Of a stretch of DNA of 47,305 nucleotides, positions 40,362 through 47,305 are shown one piece after another. The notes beneath the pieces are model-generated. The model did not search any database, was not told the DNA's origin, and worked only from the letters and a program-made list of their open reading frames with translations. The stretch is from Bacteroidales bacterium (GTDB lineage Bacteria; Bacteroidota; Bacteroidia; Bacteroidales; FEN-979), in the NCBI GenBank assembly GCA_017882335.1, contig JADGPR010000018.1:1-47305 (forward strand), read 5' to 3'. Both the position numbers and the translations under genes were made by a program. How positions within the stretch are numbered: the stretch's first letter is position 1; each line of letters begins with the position of its first letter.

Positions 40362-42341
40362 ATGAAGAAGTTTTTTACTTTCTTTTTCGCACTGGTACTG
40401 GCTACCATGCTTTGCGCCAACAACATTACCATCAGCAACCTGAGCCTTACAGGCAAAAACACAACGGATCACTATACGCTGGTACAGTTCGACATTTCCT
40501 GGGAAAACTCATTCCGGGTGAGTATAGGTCCCGCTAACTGGGATGCCGCATGGGTGTTTGTAAAGTACCGCGTGCCTGTGTCAAACGGAGGCGACGGGCT
40601 GTGGAAGCATACAAAGCTCAACAATACCGGCCAAACTGTACCAAGTGGCAGCGTTATAGAGATTGGGTTGCTCACTCCCGGCACAGCCTTTAATGCCACC
40701 TTCAACCTTGGCCTTGGCGCATTTATTTACCGTAGCGCCGATGGTACAGGAACGTTTTCCAAAACCGGGGTGCAACTTCGCTGGAACTATGGCGCAAATA
40801 GTGTTGCCGATGATGCTAATGTGGAAATACAGATTTATGCAATCGAGATGGTATATGTACCGCAGGGAAGTTTTTATGTGGGCAGTGGCGGAACAGAAAG
40901 CGGTGCTTTTCACAAATACCCTACTACAACCAATCCTTACCAGGTTACTAGTGAAGGACAAACCACCGTAGGAACTGCAACCGATAACCTTTATTACCCA
41001 AATCCCTCCGGTAATAGCGGAGACCAGGCAGGTCCAATCCCTGCCGCTTTCCCAAAAGGTTACAATGCTTTTTACTGCATGAAATACGAAATAAGCCAGC
41101 AGGAATATGTGGATTTTCTGAATAGCCTTTCTTACACTCAGCAAGCGACCCGAACAGAAATAGCAATACCGCCTAGTTCAGGCGCAGGAACTTTTCTTTA
41201 CAACACTAACCGAAACAAAATAAAAATAAGTACATCCGGAACGAACAACACAGTGCCTGCCATTTATGCTACTGATTACCCTTATGTAGCCTGCAACTAT
41301 TTAAGCTGGGCCGATTTGGATGCCTATCTTGATTGGAGTGGTTTGCGCCCGATGACCGAGCTTGAGTTTGAAAAAGCATGTCGGGGAACCGGATCAGCAG
41401 TACCTGATGAATATGCGTGGGGTAGCACAAGCATTATAGCAGCCGCCGGCATTAGTAACAGCGGCTTAAACAACGAAACGGCAAGCAATTCCGGAGCAAA
41501 TGCTTGCTATGCTAATAGTGGTTCCGGAGGCCCTATACGGGTTGGGGCATTTACTAAATCTTCCTCTACCCGCGTAACAGCCGGCGCCACATACTATGGC
41601 ATCATGGAGATGAGCGGTAATCTATGGGAGCGCACTGTTACAGTGGGCAATACCACAGGAAGAGCTTTTACAGGCGCCCATGGCGATGGAAACTTAACAG
41701 GTGATGCAAATCCTGCTGCGTGGCCGGGAACTGACGCTGTAGGAGCCGGCTTCCGGGGCGGCAATTGGGATGGCGTTGCTACGCATTCGCGAGTTTCCGA
41801 CCGCGAATTCACGGCGTTTGCCTGGGTTACTCGTATGCTCGATTATGGTGGTCGTGGGGTTCGTGGAATTTCTCCACCCTATATTGGCCAAAGTTATGGA
41901 GGTGGCATTATTTTCTATATTGATGGTACTGGACAACATGGATTGATTGCCGCACCAAGCGACCAAGTGGCGGCACAATGGGGTTGTATTTATACAACAA
42001 TATCAGGAGCAGATGGTACAGCAATAGGAACTGGAAATCAGAATACCATAGATATTATTGCTGGCTGTGCAACAGCAGGAATAGCAGCAAGATTATGTGG
42101 TGATTTAGATTTGGGTGGCTATAGCGACTGGTATTTACCAAGTAAAGATGAGCTGTCCCAGCTTTATATTAATAGGGTTGTGGTTGGAGGTTTTTGTAAC
42201 GGGTGTTACTATTATAGTTCCACCGAGAGCGCTGACTGGTTGGCGTGGGTCGTATACTTCTACACTGGCTGGGACGGTGGCGGGCTGCATACTATGCCTA
42301 AGGACGTCACAATAAGTGTGCGTGCTGTTCGGGCTTTTTAA
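40362..42341 (+). CDS. Exported SUMF1/FGE-like plus DUF1566 protein (candidate variable-surface protein A)
   Basis: 659 residues from ATG 40362, where a signal peptide starts (KKFFTFFFALVLATMLCANN). An N-terminal beta domain (about 20-150) shared with the next gene is followed by an FGE/SUMF1-like C-type-lectin-fold domain (about 160-502; YVPQGSFYVGSGGTESGAFH, FYCMKYEISQQEYVDFLN, LRPMTELEFEKACRGTG, MEMSGNLWERTV, GFRGGNW, GGRGVRG). The catalytic cysteines of true FGE are absent from the block after GFRGG, so it is probably a binding domain. The C-terminus (about 506-659) is a DUF1566 domain (GYSDWYLPSKDELSQLYINR, YYYSSTES, VRAVRAF). Segments 41763-41864 and about 42199-42316 show retroelement-like variable-block patterns. 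Confidence 0.83.
   Translation: MKKFFTFFFALVLATMLCANNITISNLSLTGKNTTDHYTLVQFDISWENSFRVSIGPANWDAAWVFVKYRVPVSNGGDGLWKHTKLNNTGQTVPSGSVIEIGLLTPGTAFNATFNLGLGAFIYRSADGTGTFSKTGVQLRWNYGANSVADDANVEIQIYAIEMVYVPQGSFYVGSGGTESGAFHKYPTTTNPYQVTSEGQTTVGTATDNLYYPNPSGNSGDQAGPIPAAFPKGYNAFYCMKYEISQQEYVDFLNSLSYTQQATRTEIAIPPSSGAGTFLYNTNRNKIKISTSGTNNTVPAIYATDYPYVACNYLSWADLDAYLDWSGLRPMTELEFEKACRGTGSAVPDEYAWGSTSIIAAAGISNSGLNNETASNSGANACYANSGSGGPIRVGAFTKSSSTRVTAGATYYGIMEMSGNLWERTVTVGNTTGRAFTGAHGDGNLTGDANPAAWPGTDAVGAGFRGGNWDGVATHSRVSDREFTAFAWVTRMLDYGGRGVRGISPPYIGQSYGGGIIFYIDGTGQHGLIAAPSDQVAAQWGCIYTTISGADGTAIGTGNQNTIDIIAGCATAGIAARLCGDLDLGGYSDWYLPSKDELSQLYINRVVVGGFCNGCYYYSSTESADWLAWVVYFYTGWDGGGLHTMPKDVTISVRAVRAF
41763..41864 (+). 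other. Candidate variable region A1 (FGE-like domain)
   Basis: 34 codons aligned without gaps to 43965-44066 of the next gene. By hand, 20 residues differ and 14 are shared. Of the 20 differing codons, 13 keep the same third base. Of the 14 shared codons, 12 are identical at DNA level. It ends in the G-rich common stretch GGTCGTGGGGTTCGT (41850-41864). Confidence 0.6.
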
Positions 42342-42359
42342 CAATTTAATAATATCGCG
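42199..42359 (+). other. Candidate variable region A2 (DUF1566 domain) with conserved 3' flank
   Basis: The last 40 codons of protein A differ strongly from those of protein B up to the shared VRAVRAF end. Many variable codons end in C (gac, gtc, tac, ttc, ggc), each reachable from AAC by changing A bases. 42317-42359 matches 46325-46367 at 39 of 43 bases, 18 of which lie beyond the stop codon. Confidence 0.55.
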
Positions 42360-42452
42360 TACCGACCAACAGGAGCTCATGAGCGATAGCGAATAACTGG
42401 TCGAATTTTTCTTTGAGAACATGAATAATAATGGAGTTTCAACAAAAAAACC

Positions 42453-45400
42453 ATGATAAATAACCTTTCAAAACCAGCACTCAGCTTACCAAGCAAAACC
42501 TTTGCCTCAGCTGTTTTAGTATTTATTTTATTAACCGCCGGCGCTTACGCCAACAACATTGCCGTAACCAATATAAAGCTCACCGGCCAAAACATCAGCG
42601 GCCAATATACGCTGGTTCAGTTCGACATCTCATGGGAAAACTCCTGGCGAACTTCCTCAGCGCCATACAACTACGATGCCGCCTGGGTTTTTGTGAAATA
42701 CCGTATACCGGTGACCAGCGGAGGCGATGGGTTGTGGAAGCATGCCTGGTTTAACGATGCAGGGCATACCGCCCCTTCAGGCTGCACAGTAGATATTGGC
42801 CTGCACGCACCCAGCGGGTATTTCAACCCCACCACCAACCCGGGCCTGGGCGCTTTTATTTACCGCGATGCCAATGGCACAGGCGCGTTTACTAAAACCG
42901 GGGTACAACTTCGCTGGAACTATGGCGCAAATAGTGTTGCCGATAATGCCGTGGTTGATATACAGGTTTTTGCCATCGAAATGGTCTATGTGCCTCAGGG
43001 GAACTTTCAGTTAGGTTCAGGAGGCACTGAAGAAGGACATTTCTATAAATATTCAACAACTACAGATACGTATTCGGTAAGTACTGAAGCTGCTATTACA
43101 ATTGGTACTGCAACCGGTAATCTCTATTATCCAAGCGGCACGAATACTGGCGACCGGCTAGGTCCTATCCCGGCCGCTTTCCCAAAAGGCTACAACGCTT
43201 TTTACTGCATGAAATACGAAATAAGCCAGCAGGAGTATGTGGATTTTTTAAATACGCTTACTTACATACAGCAAGAAACTCGAACGGTTAATGCGCCATC
43301 TTCTGCTGCTGGTACCGCTGCCTTAATTAACGCATTTCGAAATGGAATAGATATTCAAACACCGGGAGTGATCTCAACTACTCCGGCAGTGTATGCGTGT
43401 AACTTAAATGGGAATGTAACTTATGGCGAATCCGTTGACGGCCAATGGATTGCCTGCAACTATTTAAGCTGGACCGATTTGGAGGCCTATCTTGATTGGA
43501 GTGGCTTGCGCCCGATGACAGAATTAGAATTTGAAAAATCCTGCCGGGGTACCTTACCGGCAGTAGCCAACGAATATGCCTGGGGCACGACGGGTATTGC
43601 CGGCAGCGCATATACATTAAGTAATAGTGGAGCAAACAATGAAGTCATAGCTACCAACTACAGCACAACAGTTGGTAATGCTGCATATCTTCCAACTATT
43701 CCCGCCGCTAGTATTAATGGACCTTTGCGAGTAGGAATATTCGCAGGTACGAGTGGTAACACAGGCAGAATAACAGCAGGCGCCGCGTATTACGGCATTA
43801 TGGAGATGAGCGGCAATCTGTGGGAGCGTTCTGTAACGGTGGGCAATGCCGCAGGAAGACTATTTACCAGCACGAATGGTAATGGTTTGCTCAATGCCAC
43901 GGGCAATGCCGATGTCACCACCTGGCCCGGAACATCTATCACGGGCTCTGGTTTCCGGGGCGGCGTTTGGAACAACAATAATACGTACTTGCCAGTTTCC
44001 TGCCGCTACCAAGCGTCGGGCGCCTACGATACTCGCCTCAGCTATTGTGGCGGTCGTGGGGTTCGTTCGCCTTTTAGTTGCGGTTCTTCCTTCACAATTA
44101 CCCATACTATCGGCACTGTATCGCCTGAAACAAAGTCAGTAAACTATGGTACTGTAATAACAAGTCTTTCAGGCGCCAGTAAATGCTGGATAACCCAAAA
44201 CTTAGGTTCAACTAATCAGGCAACTTCAGCAACCGATGCCACCGATGCCGCTGCAGGTTGGTATTGGCAGTTTAACCGCATGCAAGGGTACAAGCACGAT
44301 GGTACAACACGTACCCCCAATAGTGTCTGGATAACTTCTATTTCTGAAAACAGCAACTGGCTTACAGCTAACGATCCCTGCACCATAGAGCTAGGTGCAG
44401 GTTGGCGTATCCCTACCCATACAGAATGGGCTAATGCGGATGCAACCGGAGCTTGGGCTAATTACACCGACACTTACAATTCGGTGTTAAAACTCCATGC
44501 TGCCGGTTTCCTGAACTACAGCAATGGTTCGCTGTCCAGTCGCGGCTCACTCGGCTTCTACTGGAATAGTACGCAGAACGATGCCAATACTTTTTACGGC
44601 TGGTACCTGTTCTTCAGTAGTGGAACCAGCCTCAACGACTACAGATACAAGGCTTGCGGCCAGCCGCTCCGTTGCCTCAAAGACTGTACAGAACCACCAA
44701 CCACTGCCGATGCAGGCCCTGATATAATTCTGGCAGCTGGCGTAAGTACTTATACATTAGCGGGAAATACACCTACGATAGGAACGGGCTTATGGTCGGT
44801 TATATCCGGCACAGCCACCATAACCACCCCGGGTTCTCCCACTTCGGGAGTAACAGGATTAGCCTCCTCAGGTACAGCAAAGCTGCGATGGACAATTTCT
44901 AATTCGCCTTTCACCCCTTCAACAGACGATGTAATTATAATTACTATTGCCACCCCTTGTATATGGAATGGATCCGATCAATTTACTTTCACCCACACGA
45001 TAGGCACTGTAGCCCCTGAAACAAAAACCGTTACTTATGGTCAAACACAAACTTCCCTTTCAGGTGCCAGTAAATGCTGGATAACCCAAAACTTAGGTGC
45101 AAGTCACCAGGCATGTTCTGCAGACGATGCTACTGAACCTTCTGCGGGTTGGTATTGGCAGTTTAACCACATGCAAGGGTACAAGCACGATGGTACAACA
45201 CGTACCCCCAATAATGTCTGGATAACTTCTATTTCTGAAAACAGCAACTGGCTTGCAGCTAACGATCCCTGCACCATAGAGCTTGGTGCAGGTTGGCGTA
45301 TCCCTGCCAGTACGGAATGGTTATCTGCGGATGGTGCTCCACAAAACTGGATTAATTACATTGACACTTACAATTCGGTGTTAAAACTCCATGCTGCAGG

Positions 45401-46349
45401 CCTCCTGTATTACCCCGATGGTGTGCTCAACAACATTGGCACCTACGGCGGCTACTGGAGCAGTACGCAGAATAGTAATGCTTATGGCAGAAACTGGGGC
45501 ATAAGCAGTAGCTATAGCACAGAGAATTACAACTATAAGGCTAACGGCTTTTCGCTCCGTTGCCTCAAAGACGAAGTCGTCGCCACCGTCACCACCACTG
45601 CAGTATCTGCAATAACCTCTACCACCGCAACAAGCGGCGGTAATGTAACCGCAAATGGCGGCGCAACCGTTACAGCTCGTGGAGTTTGCTGGAACACTTC
45701 TCCAAATCCCACAACCGCAAACAGCTATACTACCAACGGCAGCGGAACCGGTGTGTTTGTAAGCGATTTAACCAGCCTCACCCCGATTACCCTATATTAT
45801 GTCAGGGCGTATGCAACAAACAACGTTGGAACAGCATATGGCAATGAAGTGAGTTTTACAACAGCACTTGTAATAGGTGATAGCTATCAAGGCGGCAAAG
45901 TAGCTTACATTTTACAACCTACAGACCCTGGTTACGTGGCAGGAGAAACACATGGATTAATAGCCGCACCAAGCGACCAAAGTTCAAGTTCAGGTGCAGT
46001 ATGGGGTTGTTATATGACAACAATATCGGGTGCAGATGGAACAGCAATTGGCACAGGCAATCAGAACACAATTGACATCATGGCCGGCTGTTCAACAGCA
46101 GGAATAGCAGCAAGACTTTGTGGCGATTTAGTATTGGGTGGTTATAGCGACTGGTATTTACCTTCAAAAGATGAGTTGGAAAAAATTTGCCTGAATAGGG
46201 CTGCAATTGGCGGTTTTACTGATGGTGCTGGATATTGGAGCTCAAGCGAAGTAAGTAACTACTATGCGTGGTTTCAATACCCATACGGCTACCAGTCCAA
46301 CAACTCGAAGGAATTCCATTTCTATGTGCGTGCAGTCCGGGCTTTTTAA
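42453..46349 (+). CDS. Exported multi-domain lectin-fold protein B (FGE-like, two FISUMP, FN3-like, DUF1566)
   Basis: 1298 residues. Signal peptide at about 1-34 (TFASAVLVFILLTAGAYA). Domains in order: N-terminal beta domain shared with protein A (about 35-170); FGE/SUMF1-like domain (about 175-538, GNLWERSVTV, GFRGGVW, GGRGVRS); FISUMP-type domain 1 (about 546-744); Ig/PKD-like linker (about 749-831, TADAGPDIILAAGVSTYTLA); FISUMP domain 2 (about 840-1040); an FN3-like domain (about 1043-1138); and DUF1566 (about 1140-1298, VRAVRAF end). The two FISUMP copies (WCWITQNLG-type core KCWITQNLG, GAGWRIP, LRCLKD end) are about 97 % identical over 160 bases, with few synonymous changes, yet diverge in their final 43-45 codons. 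Likely surface-displayed binding protein. Confidence 0.82.
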   Translation: MINNLSKPALSLPSKTFASAVLVFILLTAGAYANNIAVTNIKLTGQNISGQYTLVQFDISWENSWRTSSAPYNYDAAWVFVKYRIPVTSGGDGLWKHAWFNDAGHTAPSGCTVDIGLHAPSGYFNPTTNPGLGAFIYRDANGTGAFTKTGVQLRWNYGANSVADNAVVDIQVFAIEMVYVPQGNFQLGSGGTEEGHFYKYSTTTDTYSVSTEAAITIGTATGNLYYPSGTNTGDRLGPIPAAFPKGYNAFYCMKYEISQQEYVDFLNTLTYIQQETRTVNAPSSAAGTAALINAFRNGIDIQTPGVISTTPAVYACNLNGNVTYGESVDGQWIACNYLSWTDLEAYLDWSGLRPMTELEFEKSCRGTLPAVANEYAWGTTGIAGSAYTLSNSGANNEVIATNYSTTVGNAAYLPTIPAASINGPLRVGIFAGTSGNTGRITAGAAYYGIMEMSGNLWERSVTVGNAAGRLFTSTNGNGLLNATGNADVTTWPGTSITGSGFRGGVWNNNNTYLPVSCRYQASGAYDTRLSYCGGRGVRSPFSCGSSFTITHTIGTVSPETKSVNYGTVITSLSGASKCWITQNLGSTNQATSATDATDAAAGWYWQFNRMQGYKHDGTTRTPNSVWITSISENSNWLTANDPCTIELGAGWRIPTHTEWANADATGAWANYTDTYNSVLKLHAAGFLNYSNGSLSSRGSLGFYWNSTQNDANTFYGWYLFFSSGTSLNDYRYKACGQPLRCLKDCTEPPTTADAGPDIILAAGVSTYTLAGNTPTIGTGLWSVISGTATITTPGSPTSGVTGLASSGTAKLRWTISNSPFTPSTDDVIIITIATPCIWNGSDQFTFTHTIGTVAPETKTVTYGQTQTSLSGASKCWITQNLGASHQACSADDATEPSAGWYWQFNHMQGYKHDGTTRTPNNVWITSISENSNWLAANDPCTIELGAGWRIPASTEWLSADGAPQNWINYIDTYNSVLKLHAAGLLYYPDGVLNNIGTYGGYWSSTQNSNAYGRNWGISSSYSTENYNYKANGFSLRCLKDEVVATVTTTAVSAITSTTATSGGNVTANGGATVTARGVCWNTSPNPTTANSYTTNGSGTGVFVSDLTSLTPITLYYVRAYATNNVGTAYGNEVSFTTALVIGDSYQGGKVAYILQPTDPGYVAGETHGLIAAPSDQSSSSGAVWGCYMTTISGADGTAIGTGNQNTIDIMAGCSTAGIAARLCGDLVLGGYSDWYLPSKDELEKICLNRAAIGGFTDGAGYWSSSEVSNYYAWFQYPYGYQSNNSKEFHFYVRAVRAF
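43965..44066 (+). other. Candidate variable region B1 (FGE-like domain)
   Basis: Counterpart of 41763-41864. It retains a run of AAC-AAC-AAT-AAT codons at 43971-43982, where protein A has gat-ggc-gtt-gct, the change expected when adenines of a template are replaced. It ends in the same G-rich stretch at 44052-44066. Confidence 0.6.
44550..44684 (+). other. Candidate variable region B2 (FISUMP copy 1)
   Basis: 45 codons from the residue before GFYWNSTQ to RCLKD. Invariant codons against copy 2 include tac-tgg, agt-acg-cag, tac/tat-aag-gct and the final 18 bases ctccgttgcctcaaagac. The codons between them differ almost everywhere, with small length differences. Confidence 0.55.
45444..45572 (+). 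other. Candidate variable region B3 (FISUMP copy 2)
   Basis: 43 codons matching copy 1 in frame-keeping anchors only (GYWSSTQ, YKA-x-G, LRCLKD). Asn codons (aat, aac) are frequent at variable positions, for example AAC in KANG where copy 1 has TGC. Confidence 0.55.
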
Positions 46350-46367
46350 CAACTTAATAGTATCGCG
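46208..46367 (+). other. Candidate variable region B4 (DUF1566) with conserved 3' flank
   Basis: The codons between the GYWSSSE anchor and VRAVRAF are rich in NNC codons (tac, ggc, tcc, aac, aac, ttc). The end of the gene and 18 bases after its stop match gene A. Both flanks share AACTGGTCGAATTTT further on (42395-42409 and 46368-46382). Gene A has an extra 35-base insert between, holding the palindrome GCTCATGAGC (42375-42384). Confidence 0.55.
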
Positions 46368-46525
46368 AACTGGTCGAATTTTATCTGGAAAAAGAAATTG
46401 TAAACAGTAAAAACTATAGAACAAAGAAAAATATAAAATTTAAGATACGTTTCAAATGTCGCCTATTGTAGCGGATTATTATAAGTTTTGGCTTTGGCGC
46501 CTTAACCTGGACTTTGATCAATTGA

Positions 46526-46556
46526 AATGAACAATGAGCAATGAACAATGAATAAT
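46526..46556. repeat. Heptamer array before the last gene
   Basis: aatgaac, aatgagc, aatgaac, aatgaat, aatt lie in register. They occupy the leader of the adhesin-like gene, nine bases before its ATG. The rest of 46350-46564 shows only the flank described above and A/T-rich sequence. Confidence 0.7.
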
Positions 46557-46564
46557 TAGCAGTT

Positions 46565-47305
46565 ATGAAAAAACTTACGCTGTATTTTATGTTGCTGTTG
46601 GCATTACCAACAAATTTGGTTGCACAATACACTGGCGCCAATGGCCGGGGAGATATATCAGGAGCAGGAAACGGCTCTTTACTTAATGGTATAGATGGCC
46701 TTTACGCCGGTGGTAATGGCCGGGGAGATTTTACCCTCTTTTATGCATATTGTACCAACCCAACCAATGGCGGCACGATATCATCAGATCAAGCAGGTTG
46801 CACCCCTTTTGACCCGGCTTTGATCACCAGCACGGCACTGCCTGCCAGCTATACCGGAACCCTGGATTATAAATGGCAGAAATCCATTACAAGCAGCAGC
46901 GCTGGCTTTTCGGATATTGGCAGTAGCAATGCGGCTACTTACGATCCGCCAGCCGGTCTGACAGCAACCACTTGGTATAAACGCCTTGCGAGAGTTAATT
47001 GCATGCCTGACTGGACATGGGCCAAGGAATCGAATGTTGTTCAGATGACGGTTAATCCGTTACCGACTTTAACAGGAGCTGCTCAGGCAGCGGCGGTTTG
47101 CGAAGAAATGGGAGCAACGATCAATTTAACAGGATTGCTGGCAAGCAGCACCTTCACGGTGGACTATAAAATTAACACTGTAGCGCAAACATCAGTAACG
47201 GGAGTTGTTTCCAATGGTTCAGGAGCAGGGAGTTTCACCTCGGCCGCTCTGACGGCAGCCAATAACGGTCAGATCCTTCAGATCACAGGCATCACCGTCA
47301 CCACT
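46565..47305 (+). CDS. Large exported adhesin-like protein, N-terminal part (cut by window edge)
   Basis: 247 codons to the window end with no stop. Signal peptide at about 1-23 (KKLTLYFMLLLALPTNLVAQ). A short repeat follows: YTGANGRGDISGAGNGS, then YAGGNGRGDFTLFYA, both with GGNGRGD-like cores. Next comes a domain with CTPFDPALITSTALPASYTG and YDPPAGLTATTWYKR, and from about residue 180 an Ig-like repeat (PLPTLTGAAQAAAVCEEMGA). This is the design of very large Bacteroidota surface proteins carrying many Ig-like repeats and usually a type IX sorting domain, which would lie outside the window. Confidence 0.75.
   Translation, partial: MKKLTLYFMLLLALPTNLVAQYTGANGRGDISGAGNGSLLNGIDGLYAGGNGRGDFTLFYAYCTNPTNGGTISSDQAGCTPFDPALITSTALPASYTGTLDYKWQKSITSSSAGFSDIGSSNAATYDPPAGLTATTWYKRLARVNCMPDWTWAKESNVVQMTVNPLPTLTGAAQAAAVCEEMGATINLTGLLASSTFTVDYKINTVAQTSVTGVVSNGSGAGSFTSAALTAANNGQILQITGITVTT

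Noticed and set aside
40362-42341. Active formylglycine-generating enzyme or PvdO-type oxidase
   Set aside because: The segment after GFRGG lacks the cysteine pair of true FGE, and the domain is fused to other binding domains; a lectin-like role fits better.
42342-42452. Template repeat of a DGR between the two lectin-fold genes
   Set aside because: Apart from the conserved flank, the spacer shows no copy of any variable block; the same holds for 46350-46564.

Overview
The window is a piece of a Bacteroidota chromosome, most likely from the order Bacteroidales or a close relative. The evidence is several matches to the Bacteroidota -7 promoter box TAnnTTTG, lineage-typical families (DUF4199, DUF4831), proteins with type IX secretion C-terminal sorting domains, and a three-piece proton-translocating transhydrogenase. 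I worked from the sequence alone; family names are recognitions from motif and architecture, not search results.

Layout. (1) About 1-11.7 kb is the right end of a prophage. It holds a partial gene, a tape measure protein, four or five tail/baseplate/fibre proteins on the + strand, a cargo gene with a PD-(D/E)XK nuclease signature, and a tyrosine integrase. The integrase lies beside tRNA-Lys(TTT), the likely integration target. (2) 12-13 kb carries a YciO/Sua5-type gene and the SRP RNA. (3) 13.1-21.9 kb is an envelope-glycan region with a DUF4199 membrane protein, GT2 and GT4 glycosyltransferases, an inserted secreted PKD protein, all four genes for GDP-D-glycero-alpha-D-manno-heptose (hddA, gmhA, hddC, gmhB), and a sodium-solute symporter. 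(4) 21.9-40.1 kb is ordinary chromosome: DUF4831, kdsA, rarA, a small lipoprotein, pnt genes, a CDGSH protein, pdxH, a TonB-like secreted protein, an M3 peptidase, a type IX secreted protein, a BNR/sortilin-type protein, a LolA-like protein and a TlpA-like protein. (5) 40.2-47.3 kb holds two large exported paralogues built from C-type-lectin-fold domains (SUMF1/FGE-like, Fibrobacter-type FISUMP, DUF1566) and the start of an adhesin-like gene.

Most interesting signal. The lectin-fold domains in region 5 have short blocks near their C-terminal ends that are hypervariable. The codons between the variable ones are almost unchanged, and many variable codons change at the first two positions while keeping the third base. 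The blocks end in nearly invariant 3' sequence, and in the DUF1566 domains that conservation continues past the stop codon. This is how variable regions of diversity-generating retroelements (DGRs) look, and all three domain classes are of the kind used as DGR targets. No reverse transcriptase or template repeat is present in this window, so the idea stays an inference that the flanking sequence could test.

Second signal. Nearly every spacer between chromosomal genes, but none in the prophage, is filled with degenerate tandem arrays with a 7- or 8-base period. Unit sequences differ from spacer to spacer, and some arrays abut or contain promoters. Other points are a duplicated 3' tail of the GT4 gene flanking the inserted secreted-protein gene, and a perfect 20-base palindrome just upstream of a promoter box before the first lectin-fold gene.
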